Shown one piece after another: positions 25,731 through 34,850 of a stretch of 64,000 nucleotides of DNA (positions within the stretch are counted from its first letter, which is position 1; each line of letters opens with the position of its first letter). The position numbers and the translations under genes are program-made. Source of the DNA: QHXW01 sp035297145. GTDB taxonomy: Bacteria > Acidobacteriota > Terriglobia > Bryobacterales > Bryobacteraceae. The stretch covers positions 47,732 through 111,731 of the forward strand of contig DATGZN010000001.1 of the NCBI GenBank assembly GCA_035297145.1. Reading direction: 5' to 3'. Below the pieces are notes generated by a model that was given only the letters and a program-made list of their open reading frames with translations, searched no databases and was not told the origin of the DNA.

Positions 25731-27359
25731 ATGGCAAAACAGATTGTCTACGCAGAAAATTCCCGGCAGGCCATTCTCCGCGGGGTGAACCAACTGGCCG
25801 ATGCTGTAAAAGTCACGCTGGGCCCCAAGGGCCGCAATGTGGTTCTGGAGAAAAAGTTCGGCGGACCGAACATCACGAAAGACGGTGTGACGGTAGCCAA
25901 GGAAATCGAGCTGAAGGATCCGCTCGAGAACATGGGCGCGCAGATGGTGCGCGAAGTGGCGTCGAAGACGTCGGATGTGGCCGGTGATGGCACCACCACG
26001 GCGACGATTCTGGCGCAATCGATCTATCGCGAGGGCGTGAAAGCCGTCGCTGCTGGCGCGAACCCGATGGCTCTGAAGCGCGGCATCGAGAGGGCCGTGG
26101 AAGTGGCCGTCGAGGAAGTGAAGAAGCTGTCGAAGCCCGTTTCCGGGGAAATGATTGCGCAGGTCGGGACGATTTCAGCCAACAGCGATCACACCATCGG
26201 CAACATCATCGCCGACGCGATGAAGAAGGTTGGCAAGGACGGCGTCATTACGGTCGAGGAATCCAAGACCATGGTGACCGAGCTACAGACCGTGGACGGC
26301 ATGCAGTTCGACCGCGGCTATCTCTCACCCTATTTCGTGACCGACGCCGAGCGGATGGAGTCGGTTCTCGAGGATCCGTACATCCTGATCCACGAGAAGA
26401 AGATCAGCAACATGAAAGATCTGCTGCCACTGCTCGAGCAGATCGCGCGTAGCGGCAAGCCGCTGCTGGTAATCGCCGAGGAAGTGGAGGGCGAGGCCCT
26501 GGCCACGCTGGTGGTCAACAAGCTGCGCGGCACGCTGAACGCCGTCGCTGTGAAGGCGCCGGGCTTCGGCGATCGCCGCAAAGCGATGCTCGAGGATATC
26601 GGCATCCTGACCGGCGGCAAGGCCATCATGGAAGAGACCGGTATCAAGCTCGAGGGCGTGCGCCTCGATGACCTCGGCCGCGCCAAGCGCGTGACCGTGG
26701 ACAAGGACAACACGACTATCGTGGACGGCGCCGGCACCCAGAAGAGCATCGAGGGCCGCATCAAGCAGCTCCGCGCGCAGATCGACGAGACCACATCGGA
26801 CTACGATCGCGAGAAGTTGCAGGAGCGGCTGGCGAAACTGGCCGGCGGCGTAGCGGTGATCAAGGTCGGCGCGGCCACCGAGACCGAGATGAAGGAGAAG
26901 AAGGCTCGCGTGGAAGACGCTCTGCATGCAACCCGCGCCGCAGTTGAGGAAGGCATCGTGCCGGGAGGCGGCGTGGCTCTGCTGCGTGCGTCGAAGGTGC
27001 TGGCTGACCTGAAGATCGCGGGCGACGAGCAGATCGGCGTGAACATCGTGCGGCGCGCCTGCGAAGAACCGTTGCGGCAGATCGTGGCCAACTCGGGCAG
27101 CGAAGGCGCCATCGTGGTGGACACGATTCGCAACAACAGCAATCCAAACTATGGATACAACGCCGCGACCGACAAGTACGAGGACCTGGTGCAGTCGGGC
27201 GTCATCGATCCGACCAAGGTGACTCGCACGGCGCTGCAGAACGCGTCGTCTATCGCGTCGCTGATGCTGACCACCGAAGCCATGATCGCGGAAATTCCCG
27301 AGAAGAAGACGGCTCCGATGCCCGGCGGACACGGCGGACCCGAGGGGATGGATTACTAA
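25731..27359 (+). CDS. groEL: Chaperonin GroEL
   Basis: 542 residues, the normal length. Typical blocks are present: KVTLGPKGRNVVLEKKFG, DGTTTATILAQ, the apical domain, LAGGVAVIKVGAATETE and the C-terminal GGHGGPEGMDY in place of the common GGM repeats. Folds client proteins in the cytosol with GroES. Start is the ATG at 25731 (MAKQIVYAE) after AAGGAA; the upstream extension overlaps groES. An intrinsic terminator follows. Confidence 0.98.
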   Translation: MAKQIVYAENSRQAILRGVNQLADAVKVTLGPKGRNVVLEKKFGGPNITKDGVTVAKEIELKDPLENMGAQMVREVASKTSDVAGDGTTTATILAQSIYREGVKAVAAGANPMALKRGIERAVEVAVEEVKKLSKPVSGEMIAQVGTISANSDHTIGNIIADAMKKVGKDGVITVEESKTMVTELQTVDGMQFDRGYLSPYFVTDAERMESVLEDPYILIHEKKISNMKDLLPLLEQIARSGKPLLVIAEEVEGEALATLVVNKLRGTLNAVAVKAPGFGDRRKAMLEDIGILTGGKAIMEETGIKLEGVRLDDLGRAKRVTVDKDNTTIVDGAGTQKSIEGRIKQLRAQIDETTSDYDREKLQERLAKLAGGVAVIKVGAATETEMKEKKARVEDALHATRAAVEEGIVPGGGVALLRASKVLADLKIAGDEQIGVNIVRRACEEPLRQIVANSGSEGAIVVDTIRNNSNPNYGYNAATDKYEDLVQSGVIDPTKVTRTALQNASSIASLMLTTEAMIAEIPEKKTAPMPGGHGGPEGMDY

Positions 27360-27386
27360 AAGCATCTTCGCCAATTCTGAAGTACG

Positions 27387-27418
27387 GCCGCGCTTCCGAG
27401 AGGGGGCGCGGCTTTTTT
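27387..27418 (+). terminator. Rho-independent terminator of groESL
   Basis: GCCGCGC (27387-27393) pairs with GCGCGGC (27406-27412), followed by six T's. Confidence 0.85.
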
Positions 27419-27474
27419 ATTGGCTGGGCGTGGCGTGGTCGCGGATCTGCCGTCAAGTTACAATGGTCGCGGCC

Positions 27475-29844
27475 ATGCCGAAAGCCCCGCTAAACAAAGG
27501 TTCCGCCGCGGTCCTTTTTGCGTTACTCACTCCTGTTTCCGCAGCCACCAATCCCGAGCTTCTCACGCACGTCTGGACGGCCCAGTGGATCTCGGTTCCC
27601 CACACCTCTGGATTCGACTACGGCGTGTATCATTTCCGGCGCACGTTCGAGCTCGCCTCTAAACCGTCATCATTTGTTGTTCACGTGACGGCCGACAACC
27701 GGTATCAGCTCTACGTCAACGGAGACCGCGTCAGCGTGGGTCCGGCCCGGGGCGACTTATATCATTGGCGCTACGAGACCGTAGACCTGGCGCCACATTT
27801 GAAGTCCGGCAGGAACGTGCTTGCGGCGGTGGTGTGGAATTACTCTTCGTCCGCGCCTGAGGCGCAGATCACGAACGAAACCGGCTTCCTGTTGCAGGGC
27901 GATGGCGCCGCCGAGCGCGTCGTTAACACCGGCAAATTGTGGAAGGGCATCGCCGACGAGGCATTTAGCGCCGCGCCGATTCCTCGCGAGGAATTGGAGG
28001 AGTATTTTGCCGTGGGTCCTGGTGACAAAATCGATGGCGCGAAATATCCGTGGGCCTGGGAGCAGCCGAACTTCGATGATTCTCACTGGCTTTCCGTGAT
28101 GGTCGGCCCGCCAGGCGCGCCGCGCGACGCTCAGGATGCGCCGAGCCGCTGGATGCTTGAGCCCCGGAAGATTCCCGCCATGGAAGAAACGCCTCTGCGG
28201 CTGGCGAAAGTGCGCCAGGCGGTGGGCATCCATCCACCGGAGGAGTTTCCCGCAAAGTCCGGGCATTTGGAAATACCGGCGCACACCAAAGCGCGGCTTC
28301 TGCTGGATCAAACCTATCTGACGACCGCCTATCCTGAGCTGCGCGTCAGCCAGGGCAAAGGCTCGACGGTCTCCTTGCGTTATGCCGAGGCGCTGTTTCT
28401 GCCAAACAAGCGCGACAAGGGGAACCGCAACGAAATCGAGGGGAAACAGTTCCGGGGCTACGGCGATGTTTTCCTGCCCGATGGCGGCGCGCACCGGCTA
28501 TTCCGGCCGCTCTACTGGCGAACTTATCGTTATGTCGAATTAAATATCGAGACCGCAGCCGAACCGCTCATCATTGAGGATCTGCGCGGTGTCTACACCG
28601 GCTATCCGTTCGAGCGAAAGTCACGCTTTGAGGGTGGCCCGGAAGAATTGCAGAAGATTCTTGACGTGGGCTGGCATACGGCGCGGCTGTGCGCTCACGA
28701 AACCTACATGGATTGCCCCTACTACGAGCAGTTGCAATATGTGGGTGACACCCGCGTCCAGTCGCTCGTTTCGCTCTACACCGCGGGTGACGCGCGCCTG
28801 ATGCGCAATGCCATCGAGCTGATTGACTCCTCCCGCACCGCTGAAGGCGCGACGTACAGCCGCGCGCCATCGCGCCTCCAACAGTACATCCCGCCGTTTT
28901 CGCTTTGGTGGATCGGCATGGTGCACGACTACTGGATGTATCAGGACGATCCTGCCTTCGTGCGCCGCATGTTACCCGGTGTGCGCGCCGTACTCGACTT
29001 CTTCGCCGCGCGGCAGAAGGAAAACGGTTCGCTGCGCAGGGTGCCGTGGTGGAATTTCATCGACTGGACCAAGGAATGGACCGACGGCGTGCCGCCCACG
29101 CCCGCCGAAGGCAGCTCTGCGCCGCTCGATTTGCAACTTCTGCTGGCTTACCGCTGGGCCGCGGAGATGGAGGAAGCGCTGGGATCGGAAGCGGTAGCGG
29201 AAGACGATCGCGATGCCGAGGACCAGCTCCGCGATGCTGTGCGCACGCTTTATTGGTCGAACGAGCGGAAGCTGTTCGCGGATACTCCCGCCGGAAACCG
29301 ATTCTCGCAACACTCAAACGTGCTGGCGATTCTGGCGGACGTGAGCACGGGCGCGGAAGCCAAGGATCTGGTCGAGCGGATTATCGCAGACAAGTCTTTG
29401 GTTCAATGCTCGATCTACTTCCGCCATTACCTGCATTCCGCGCTGAACAAGGCGGGCGCCGGCGACAGCTACCTGGACCTCCTGGGACCCTGGCGCATCA
29501 TGCTGGAGCACGGCCTGACGACTTGGGCGGAAACCGAAGACCCCGCACGCTCCGATTGTCACGCATGGGGCGCCAGCCCGAACTATGAACTTTTCCGCAC
29601 TGTGCTCGGCATCGACTCGTCGGCGCCGGGTTTCCGCCGTGTGCTGATCCGCCCGTTCCTGGGCAAGCTGACGCACGCCGCCGGCGTGATCCCCCATCCG
29701 AAAGGCGAGATCCGCGTAAGACTGGCACTCAATGGGAGTCAATTGAACGCTGAGGTCACATTGCCCGCAGGCACAACGGGAGAGTTTGACTGGCACGGAG
29801 TCAAGAAAGACTTGATCGCCGGCAGCAATCATCTGGTATTCTGA
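27475..29844 (+). CDS. GH78 alpha-L-rhamnosidase-like protein
   Basis: About 789 residues from the ATG at 27475, which directly precedes a signal peptide (AAVLFALLTPVSA). N-terminal beta-sandwich domains (YHFRRTFEL, YQLYVNGDRVSVGPARGD) are followed by the (alpha/alpha)6 barrel of bacterial rhamnosidases, with ETYMDCPYYEQLQYVGDTR (acidic catalytic region) and WWNFIDWTKEW, and a C-terminal beta-sandwich. It would release L-rhamnose from plant or microbial glycans. Its end overlaps the convergent GH50-like gene by 16 bp. TACAAT at 27459-27464 is a possible -10. Confidence 0.87.
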   Translation: MPKAPLNKGSAAVLFALLTPVSAATNPELLTHVWTAQWISVPHTSGFDYGVYHFRRTFELASKPSSFVVHVTADNRYQLYVNGDRVSVGPARGDLYHWRYETVDLAPHLKSGRNVLAAVVWNYSSSAPEAQITNETGFLLQGDGAAERVVNTGKLWKGIADEAFSAAPIPREELEEYFAVGPGDKIDGAKYPWAWEQPNFDDSHWLSVMVGPPGAPRDAQDAPSRWMLEPRKIPAMEETPLRLAKVRQAVGIHPPEEFPAKSGHLEIPAHTKARLLLDQTYLTTAYPELRVSQGKGSTVSLRYAEALFLPNKRDKGNRNEIEGKQFRGYGDVFLPDGGAHRLFRPLYWRTYRYVELNIETAAEPLIIEDLRGVYTGYPFERKSRFEGGPEELQKILDVGWHTARLCAHETYMDCPYYEQLQYVGDTRVQSLVSLYTAGDARLMRNAIELIDSSRTAEGATYSRAPSRLQQYIPPFSLWWIGMVHDYWMYQDDPAFVRRMLPGVRAVLDFFAARQKENGSLRRVPWWNFIDWTKEWTDGVPPTPAEGSSAPLDLQLLLAYRWAAEMEEALGSEAVAEDDRDAEDQLRDAVRTLYWSNERKLFADTPAGNRFSQHSNVLAILADVSTGAEAKDLVERIIADKSLVQCSIYFRHYLHSALNKAGAGDSYLDLLGPWRIMLEHGLTTWAETEDPARSDCHAWGASPNYELFRTVLGIDSSAPGFRRVLIRPFLGKLTHAAGVIPHPKGEIRVRLALNGSQLNAEVTLPAGTTGEFDWHGVKKDLIAGSNHLVF

Positions 29845-31958
29845 CTCGGCCGGCTGCGCCGGGTGTACATCTCTCCGCCAACAGTCTTCGCCGCTTGAAT
29901 CATCTCCGGATACAAGCCATCCACCACGGTGGTGAAGCCGATGCTGTAGTTCTCACCGTCGCCCGGGCGCCCGGTCAGGGGTTCGTCGGCGTACTTGAAG
30001 TAATGGCATCCGACGAATGTGGGATTGTCCATCACGCTGCGCACATAGTCGGTCAACATCTCCGCTCTCTTCTCTTGGTCGTGAGTCTTGACCAGACCGG
30101 TGTGGAACATGCCGCGATCGAGCGCTCCCATGTGGAATTCACCAACCATCGCGGGCTTGCCGAGTTCGCTGAGAAAGCTCCATTGCGCCGCCTCCACGCG
30201 AGGACGATAGATGTTGAAGCTCAGCACATCGCAGAACTCCGCGCACGCTTCAACGCCTTCGCGCGTATAGCCCGCGAACCGCGTGCCGAGATACAGATGG
30301 TTGGGATCGTATTTCTTAAGTGCGTCTCGCACCGTGCGAAAGTACTGCCCGGCGAAGGCTTTGACGAATGCACCCAGATCTTCGCGCATAGCGGCGCTCA
30401 AGCCACCGGCCGGCTGGAATGGTTTTTCCAGGAGCCCGGACCAATCGGCGAACTGCGCTCCCCAGGCGGCATTCAACTGCTGAACGCTGGCGTACTGTTT
30501 CCGGAGCTGCTCGATGAACGCGCGTTTGGCCGGCGACGCGGCGTCCAGCGACAATGCGCCGAGCGCAAGCCCATAACGGGTTTTGTCGTCCCGCATGCTT
30601 CCCCACGACAGTTCGTTGTCCACGAAGTAACCGATGCACCAGGGGTCGCGGTCCCACTTCTCAGCCGCTTTGCGCGCGCTGCTGTCGGCCGCTTCAGCAA
30701 AGGCGGCGTCGAAAGGATCGGACATACGCTTCCAGTAATCGGTGCCGCTGGCAACTGTGGCGAACTTGCCTTCGACATCCAGCGTCGCCGTGTAGGGCAC
30801 GCGCTTGGCTTCATACAGACGCGGGTCCGACCAATTCCCAATGGTATTGAACCCCCAAGCCGGCAGCCTCTGGAGCGTGATCGCCTTCCATTTCTCGAAC
30901 CAATCGGCGCCATACTTGCGTTCGAGATCGGCCGTGTAGAACTGGAATGTCCGGCCTTGCGCGAACTTGATCGCGAGCCCAACCGGTGATCCCCAACCCG
31001 AAGCGCCGTAGTGTTTCGCCAGCGGATCGCCCGCCGCCGGAAGCCACTCGAACATCTGTTCTCTGCCCAGGACCACCGTGCCGCCCTCGCCGGTGTTGAC
31101 GGAATTGAAGCCGAGCGAAAAAAAAAGATGGCCGCTCGGAGTGACCAGCCACCATTTGCCATCCTGCCGCACCGTTCGGAAGTAACCTGTGGCTTCGAGT
31201 TGCGGTCCTGACGCCCAGCCACCGTATTCATCGCGTTCCGGCAGCGTGGGGTGGGCTCTCAATTCGGCCTCTTCTTTGGTCCGTTCGGCTGCAAACGCGG
31301 CCTCGTTTTTCAGTTTTCCTTTCCAATCCGCACGCGCATATTGGCCAAATGGATCGACGATCTTGTCGTAAGAGACTCCCGGCGCGAGGCGAATGTTGTC
31401 GAAAACCAAAGTCCGCGGCCTCACCGGCTTCGTCAGGAAGATGCGCACTTTCGATACCCGGCTGAGCTCAACCGGATGATGGTCCTCCGCCAACAGAGTG
31501 AAATGAGGCACCGGCGGCTCACCGCGCATTCCCATCTCGGTCGGAAGAGGCAAATTGAGCGCCAGCGCGTAGCTGCCGGATTCGTGAGCCTGCAAATCCA
31601 TCGCGGTGTGAGCCAAAGTCTTGGCGCCGCCGGCGTCCTCGACCTCGACCGAGAATCCCAGCGGCTCTTCCGATGGATTCGTCACATCCAATCCAAGTGC
31701 GCCGTACGCATGCCAATCCGGTTTGACTGCCGAAGCATCCAGCTCGATCTGCGGACGCTCCACCGCTTCGAAATCCACCTGCAGCGCGTAATGGCCCTCG
31801 GTGGCGAAGTTGTGCAGCTGCATGATACGCGCATGGGAGGTCGCGATGCTCCGCAGTTCGTCGGCACGCTCGAACGACCAGACGAGCCCTGGATCTTTTT
31901 CACGTGCTGCGGCCACGTACCCGAGGCTCACGAGACAAACAATGATGGCGATACGCAT
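29829..31958 (-). CDS. GH50/beta-agarase-like glycoside hydrolase
   Basis: 709 residues. Signal peptide, an N-terminal carbohydrate-binding-like beta domain (about 25-215), then a clan-A TIM barrel beginning GYFRTVRQDGKWWLVTPSGH. YFVDNELSWG supplies the Asn-Glu acid/base pair and AMVGEFHMG the nucleophile Glu near the C-terminus. This layout is that of GH50 agarases and relatives, but soil acidobacterial members probably act on other galactans; substrate not assignable. It neighbours a rhamnosidase and a SIS-domain gene, so a polysaccharide-use cluster is plausible. Confidence 0.8.
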   Translation of the reverse strand: MRIAIIVCLVSLGYVAAAREKDPGLVWSFERADELRSIATSHARIMQLHNFATEGHYALQVDFEAVERPQIELDASAVKPDWHAYGALGLDVTNPSEEPLGFSVEVEDAGGAKTLAHTAMDLQAHESGSYALALNLPLPTEMGMRGEPPVPHFTLLAEDHHPVELSRVSKVRIFLTKPVRPRTLVFDNIRLAPGVSYDKIVDPFGQYARADWKGKLKNEAAFAAERTKEEAELRAHPTLPERDEYGGWASGPQLEATGYFRTVRQDGKWWLVTPSGHLFFSLGFNSVNTGEGGTVVLGREQMFEWLPAAGDPLAKHYGASGWGSPVGLAIKFAQGRTFQFYTADLERKYGADWFEKWKAITLQRLPAWGFNTIGNWSDPRLYEAKRVPYTATLDVEGKFATVASGTDYWKRMSDPFDAAFAEAADSSARKAAEKWDRDPWCIGYFVDNELSWGSMRDDKTRYGLALGALSLDAASPAKRAFIEQLRKQYASVQQLNAAWGAQFADWSGLLEKPFQPAGGLSAAMREDLGAFVKAFAGQYFRTVRDALKKYDPNHLYLGTRFAGYTREGVEACAEFCDVLSFNIYRPRVEAAQWSFLSELGKPAMVGEFHMGALDRGMFHTGLVKTHDQEKRAEMLTDYVRSVMDNPTFVGCHYFKYADEPLTGRPGDGENYSIGFTTVVDGLYPEMIQAAKTVGGEMYTRRSRPSQNTR

Positions 31959-32007
31959 GAAGGACTATCCGTGAGCGGAGTATAACACCGGCTATCATGG
32001 GAACGAC

Positions 32008-33054
32008 ATGGGTCTCGATTTCTCCCTTTTGGAAGGCGGCTATCTCCGCGATCTGCTGGATGAGCCGCGCGTTTTGGATCGCACGCTGGCCGGTCTAAAG
32101 GAATCCGCGGCGCTTGCGGAATTGGCGCGCGATCTGGAGCGCGGCAGGTTCCGCCGAGTGGTATTGACCGGGATGGGCGGATCGTACCATGCCTTGTATC
32201 CGCTGTTCTTCGCGTTGAATCGAATGGGCGTCACGACCTTGATGGTCGAAACCTCCGAGCTGATTCATTCCATGCCCGAGGTGCTCGACGCCGCCACACT
32301 GCTGGTCGTGCTCTCGCAATCCGGCCGAAGCGTGGAGGTGCTCCGGCTGCTCGAATTGCGCGGCGCCGCGCCGGTCATCGCGGTGACCAATCATGCCGAC
32401 TCAGATCTGGCCACGCGTGCCGACGCCGTGGTGCTGACCCAGGCAGGCGATGAATTTTCGGTGTCCTGCAAAACCTATGTCGCATCACTTCTGGCCTTGC
32501 AGTGGCTGCGCGGTGTGCTTTGTGCGGGAGATCGAGGGCGCGTCTCAGACGAGTTACACGAAACCGCGTCTGCCGCGGAACTATATCTGAACGACTGGCG
32601 GGATCACGTCCGCGAGCTCTGGTCCGAGATGCAGGATGTGCAGCATTTGTTTCTCGCCGGACGTGGCGACTCGCTGGCCACCGCCGGAACCGGCGGGCTC
32701 ATCCTGAAGGAGTCCACGAAATTTCACGCCGAGGGAATGAGCAGTGCCGCTTTCCGTCATGGACCGTTTGAAATGACCGGCCCCGGAGTCTTCGTGCTGG
32801 TCTTCGAAGGAGAACGCGCCGGCGCGTTGCTGAACAAGGGCTTGGTCGACGATGTTCGCAAAGCCGGCGGCCGGGCCACTCTGGTCGGATCGGCAGCAGA
32901 GCTTGCCGCCTGCCGTCTGCCCGCCCCCTGGACTTTGGCCACTCCCATTCTCGAAATCTTGCCGGTGCAGATGCTATCGCTGGCGCTAGCCGCCCGCGCG
33001 AACCGCGAGCCGGGCAAGTTTCACTTGATCACCAAGGTGACAACGGTGGAATAG
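32008..33054 (+). CDS. SIS-domain sugar-phosphate isomerase/deaminase-like protein
   Basis: 348 residues with two SIS domains, as in the isomerase half of GlmS and in AgaS/FrlB. The first has VVLTGMGGSYHAL and LLVVLSQSGRSVEVLRLL; the second has LFLAGRGDSLATAGTGGLILKE and AEGMSSAAFRHGPFEM. There is no glutaminase domain. It likely acts on an amino- or keto-sugar phosphate and is transcribed divergently from the GH50-like gene. TATAAC (31981-31986) lies at a suitable -10 distance. Confidence 0.85.
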   Translation: MGLDFSLLEGGYLRDLLDEPRVLDRTLAGLKESAALAELARDLERGRFRRVVLTGMGGSYHALYPLFFALNRMGVTTLMVETSELIHSMPEVLDAATLLVVLSQSGRSVEVLRLLELRGAAPVIAVTNHADSDLATRADAVVLTQAGDEFSVSCKTYVASLLALQWLRGVLCAGDRGRVSDELHETASAAELYLNDWRDHVRELWSEMQDVQHLFLAGRGDSLATAGTGGLILKESTKFHAEGMSSAAFRHGPFEMTGPGVFVLVFEGERAGALLNKGLVDDVRKAGGRATLVGSAAELAACRLPAPWTLATPILEILPVQMLSLALAARANREPGKFHLITKVTTVE

Positions 33055-33057
33055 CTT

Positions 33058-33336
33058 TCAGAACGAGCCCGGCCATCGCCGCGCAGAGTGAATGATGGCA
33101 ATCAGCTCCGCCACGTCGTTTCTTACCCGGTACGCAACCACGTACGGAGTAATGATCAATTCCCGCGTGCCCACGACTCGGCCTTTACGGCCCATCTCCG
33201 GATGGCGCGACAGTGCGTCAATACCCGATAGTATCCGCTCGACCATGTCCACAGCCGCCGAGGGACGATCTTCGGAGACGAAGTCGTGCAGAGAATCCAG
33301 ATCATGCAGCGCCGTCTGGGACCAGCGGACGGTCAT
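33058..33336 (-). CDS. RelE/ParE-family toxin
   Basis: 92 residues. The ParE/RelE fold is indicated by WSQTALHDLDSLHDFV, IDALSRHPEMGRKGRV and the terminal strand YVVAYRVRNDVAELIAIIHSARRWP. Such toxins act on gyrase or on ribosome-bound mRNA. It overlaps the upstream antitoxin by 4 bp, so the pair is one unit. It converges on the SIS gene with a 3-bp gap. Confidence 0.92.
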   Translation of the reverse strand: MTVRWSQTALHDLDSLHDFVSEDRPSAAVDMVERILSGIDALSRHPEMGRKGRVVGTRELIITPYVVAYRVRNDVAELIAIIHSARRWPGSF

Positions 33337-33572
33337 TTCCGCCGTAACCGGGCGATCACCTTCTTCACGTCCTTTTCGCTCGCGAATCTGCCAGCATCCG
33401 CCTCACGTAGCCCTTGCCGTATGTGCTGAATCTGCCACCGGTGCGTTTCGACATACGTCGCCAGAGCCTCGTTCACCACGTGGCTTCGGTCACGATCCAG
33501 AGCCGTGGCAATGGCGTCAAGCGCCTCGCGCGTCTCCGGCTCGATGCGGACAGTCATGGTTTCCTTGGGCAT
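33333..33572 (-). CDS. Ribbon-helix-helix antitoxin (ParD/CopG-like)
   Basis: 79 residues. An N-terminal RHH DNA-binding unit (MTVRIEPETREALDAIA, then DRSHVVNEAL) precedes a charged, probably disordered toxin-binding tail. It neutralises the downstream toxin and should autoregulate the operon. The start could be the first or sixth methionine codon region (MPKETMTVRIE); the first has AAGG-like sequence ahead. Confidence 0.9.
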   Translation of the reverse strand: MPKETMTVRIEPETREALDAIATALDRDRSHVVNEALATYVETHRWQIQHIRQGLREADAGRFASEKDVKKVIARLRRK

Positions 33573-33729
33573 GTATTACAGCGTAGCACGACGCAAGACA
33601 TCGAATTCGCCTCGTCTGACAGTCGTTCTTCGGCGTTCAAGGTGGGGACCGAAACGGCCGGTCCGCAACCAGCATCGCACCCAATTTCCCACCCCGATCG
33701 CGCATGATCGGTGCGATACTGGCGGAGTT

Positions 33730-34497
33730 ATGCTTCCCACCTTGAAGGTCATATCAGCTGACGAAACAGTCAAGAAACAGCGTGAGGATGCAGCGCAGCG
33801 TGTGATAGCGTGCTTCGGGAATCGGCTTCCTGATGTTCGGTTGCTGTGTTTTCTCGACGACGAAGACTGGCAAGATATCATGGTCGATACAGGGCCTACG
33901 AATCGCGGTTTCTACAAGAACCCGAGACAAGGTGGCTTGCACTACCCGCCGCACGAACTCATGGAGACCTTATTTATTGACGGCCATTTTGCATTTGATC
34001 GGCTCATCTATCTTCACGGGACCACTTGTTCGGATACGATTGGTTTGACAATGACTTTCGCGCACGAATTGCAGCACTTCGTACAGGAGTACTGCAACAC
34101 GCCCGAGGTGTGGGCTCAGAATCAAGCCGCTGTAGACAGCCTCAGATCCGTACTTTCAGACTGCGAGGTCGAAACATTAGGGATCAAATGTTGGTCCGAT
34201 GTACCGGTCGAACACGAAGCCAATCTTGTCTCGAAGCGGATCACTGAGGAACTGTTTGGATCGGATGCTGTGAGACGGTTCATCGACATGAAAATCGCTC
34301 AGTCGACCACCAGCCAGGACACGGCCAATTTGAACTGCATAAAGGAACTCGTTGTCACTTCCATTGCGTATGATCTGGCAAGTGAGACGAAGCTGTTATT
34401 CCGTCGCCTTAACGACATGCTTCAACACAAAGGCTTCAAAGTCGAATTGGATGGTGGTGTTGCCATTATTTCATTAGAGTACCCCTACAACGAGTAA
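33730..34497 (+). CDS. Orphan protein with HExxH zinc-peptidase motif
   Basis: 255 residues from the ATG at 33730, 5 bases after GGAG; the longer open frame runs back through the antitoxin gene and is not protein-like. HELQHFVQE near the middle is an HExxH zinc site, and VEHEANLVSK about 45 residues later offers a glutamate third ligand as in gluzincins. No signal peptide or membrane helix. Base composition is visibly more AT-rich than its neighbours, suggesting recent acquisition together with the toxin-antitoxin pair. No named family recognised. Confidence 0.7.
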   Translation: MLPTLKVISADETVKKQREDAAQRVIACFGNRLPDVRLLCFLDDEDWQDIMVDTGPTNRGFYKNPRQGGLHYPPHELMETLFIDGHFAFDRLIYLHGTTCSDTIGLTMTFAHELQHFVQEYCNTPEVWAQNQAAVDSLRSVLSDCEVETLGIKCWSDVPVEHEANLVSKRITEELFGSDAVRRFIDMKIAQSTTSQDTANLNCIKELVVTSIAYDLASETKLLFRRLNDMLQHKGFKVELDGGVAIISLEYPYNE

Positions 34498-34553
34498 GCA
34501 GCAGGCCGCCAGTTTTCGGCGTCGCGTACGCGATCGAAACAGATTGGAAGTCT

Positions 34554-34745
34554 TCACTTCGCATCCCTCCAATTCTCCCCGCCCCGATATCCGCCACCAG
34601 CGGCACGGCGAGCGGATAGACTTGCTCCATTTCCTGCTTGACCATGGCAGCCAGCTTCTGTGTCTCCTCTGGCGGTGCTTGGAAGACCAACTCGCGATGC
34701 ACTTGCAGCAACAACGCCGCCTGATACTTCTCCCCGGCGACTGGC
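34554..34745 (-). pseudogene. DNA polymerase I 3'-end fragment
   Basis: Minus-strand reading gives LLLQVHRELVFQAPPEETQKL and VYPLAVPLVADIGAG, the conserved last ~60 residues of PolA (motif C VHDELVFE, here with His-Arg-Glu). A one-base shift in a G-rich run moves the ending NWRDAK-stop into the next frame. Nothing of the rest of polA is present. It is a scrap left by rearrangement; the cell must have polA elsewhere. Confidence 0.8.
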
Positions 34746-34850
34746 CCCGCACCGGCGCCCGAGCATCGCCGCTAACCTACTCGATCCCCGCGGCGCCACT
34801 CCCCCACCCGCATTCGCCCAACCTTCCGGCGTACCCTGAAAGCAAACACC

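Noticed and set aside
26325..27374. 349-codon frame antisense to groEL
   Set aside because: Known type of artefactual antisense ORF over groEL; no start signals or domain.
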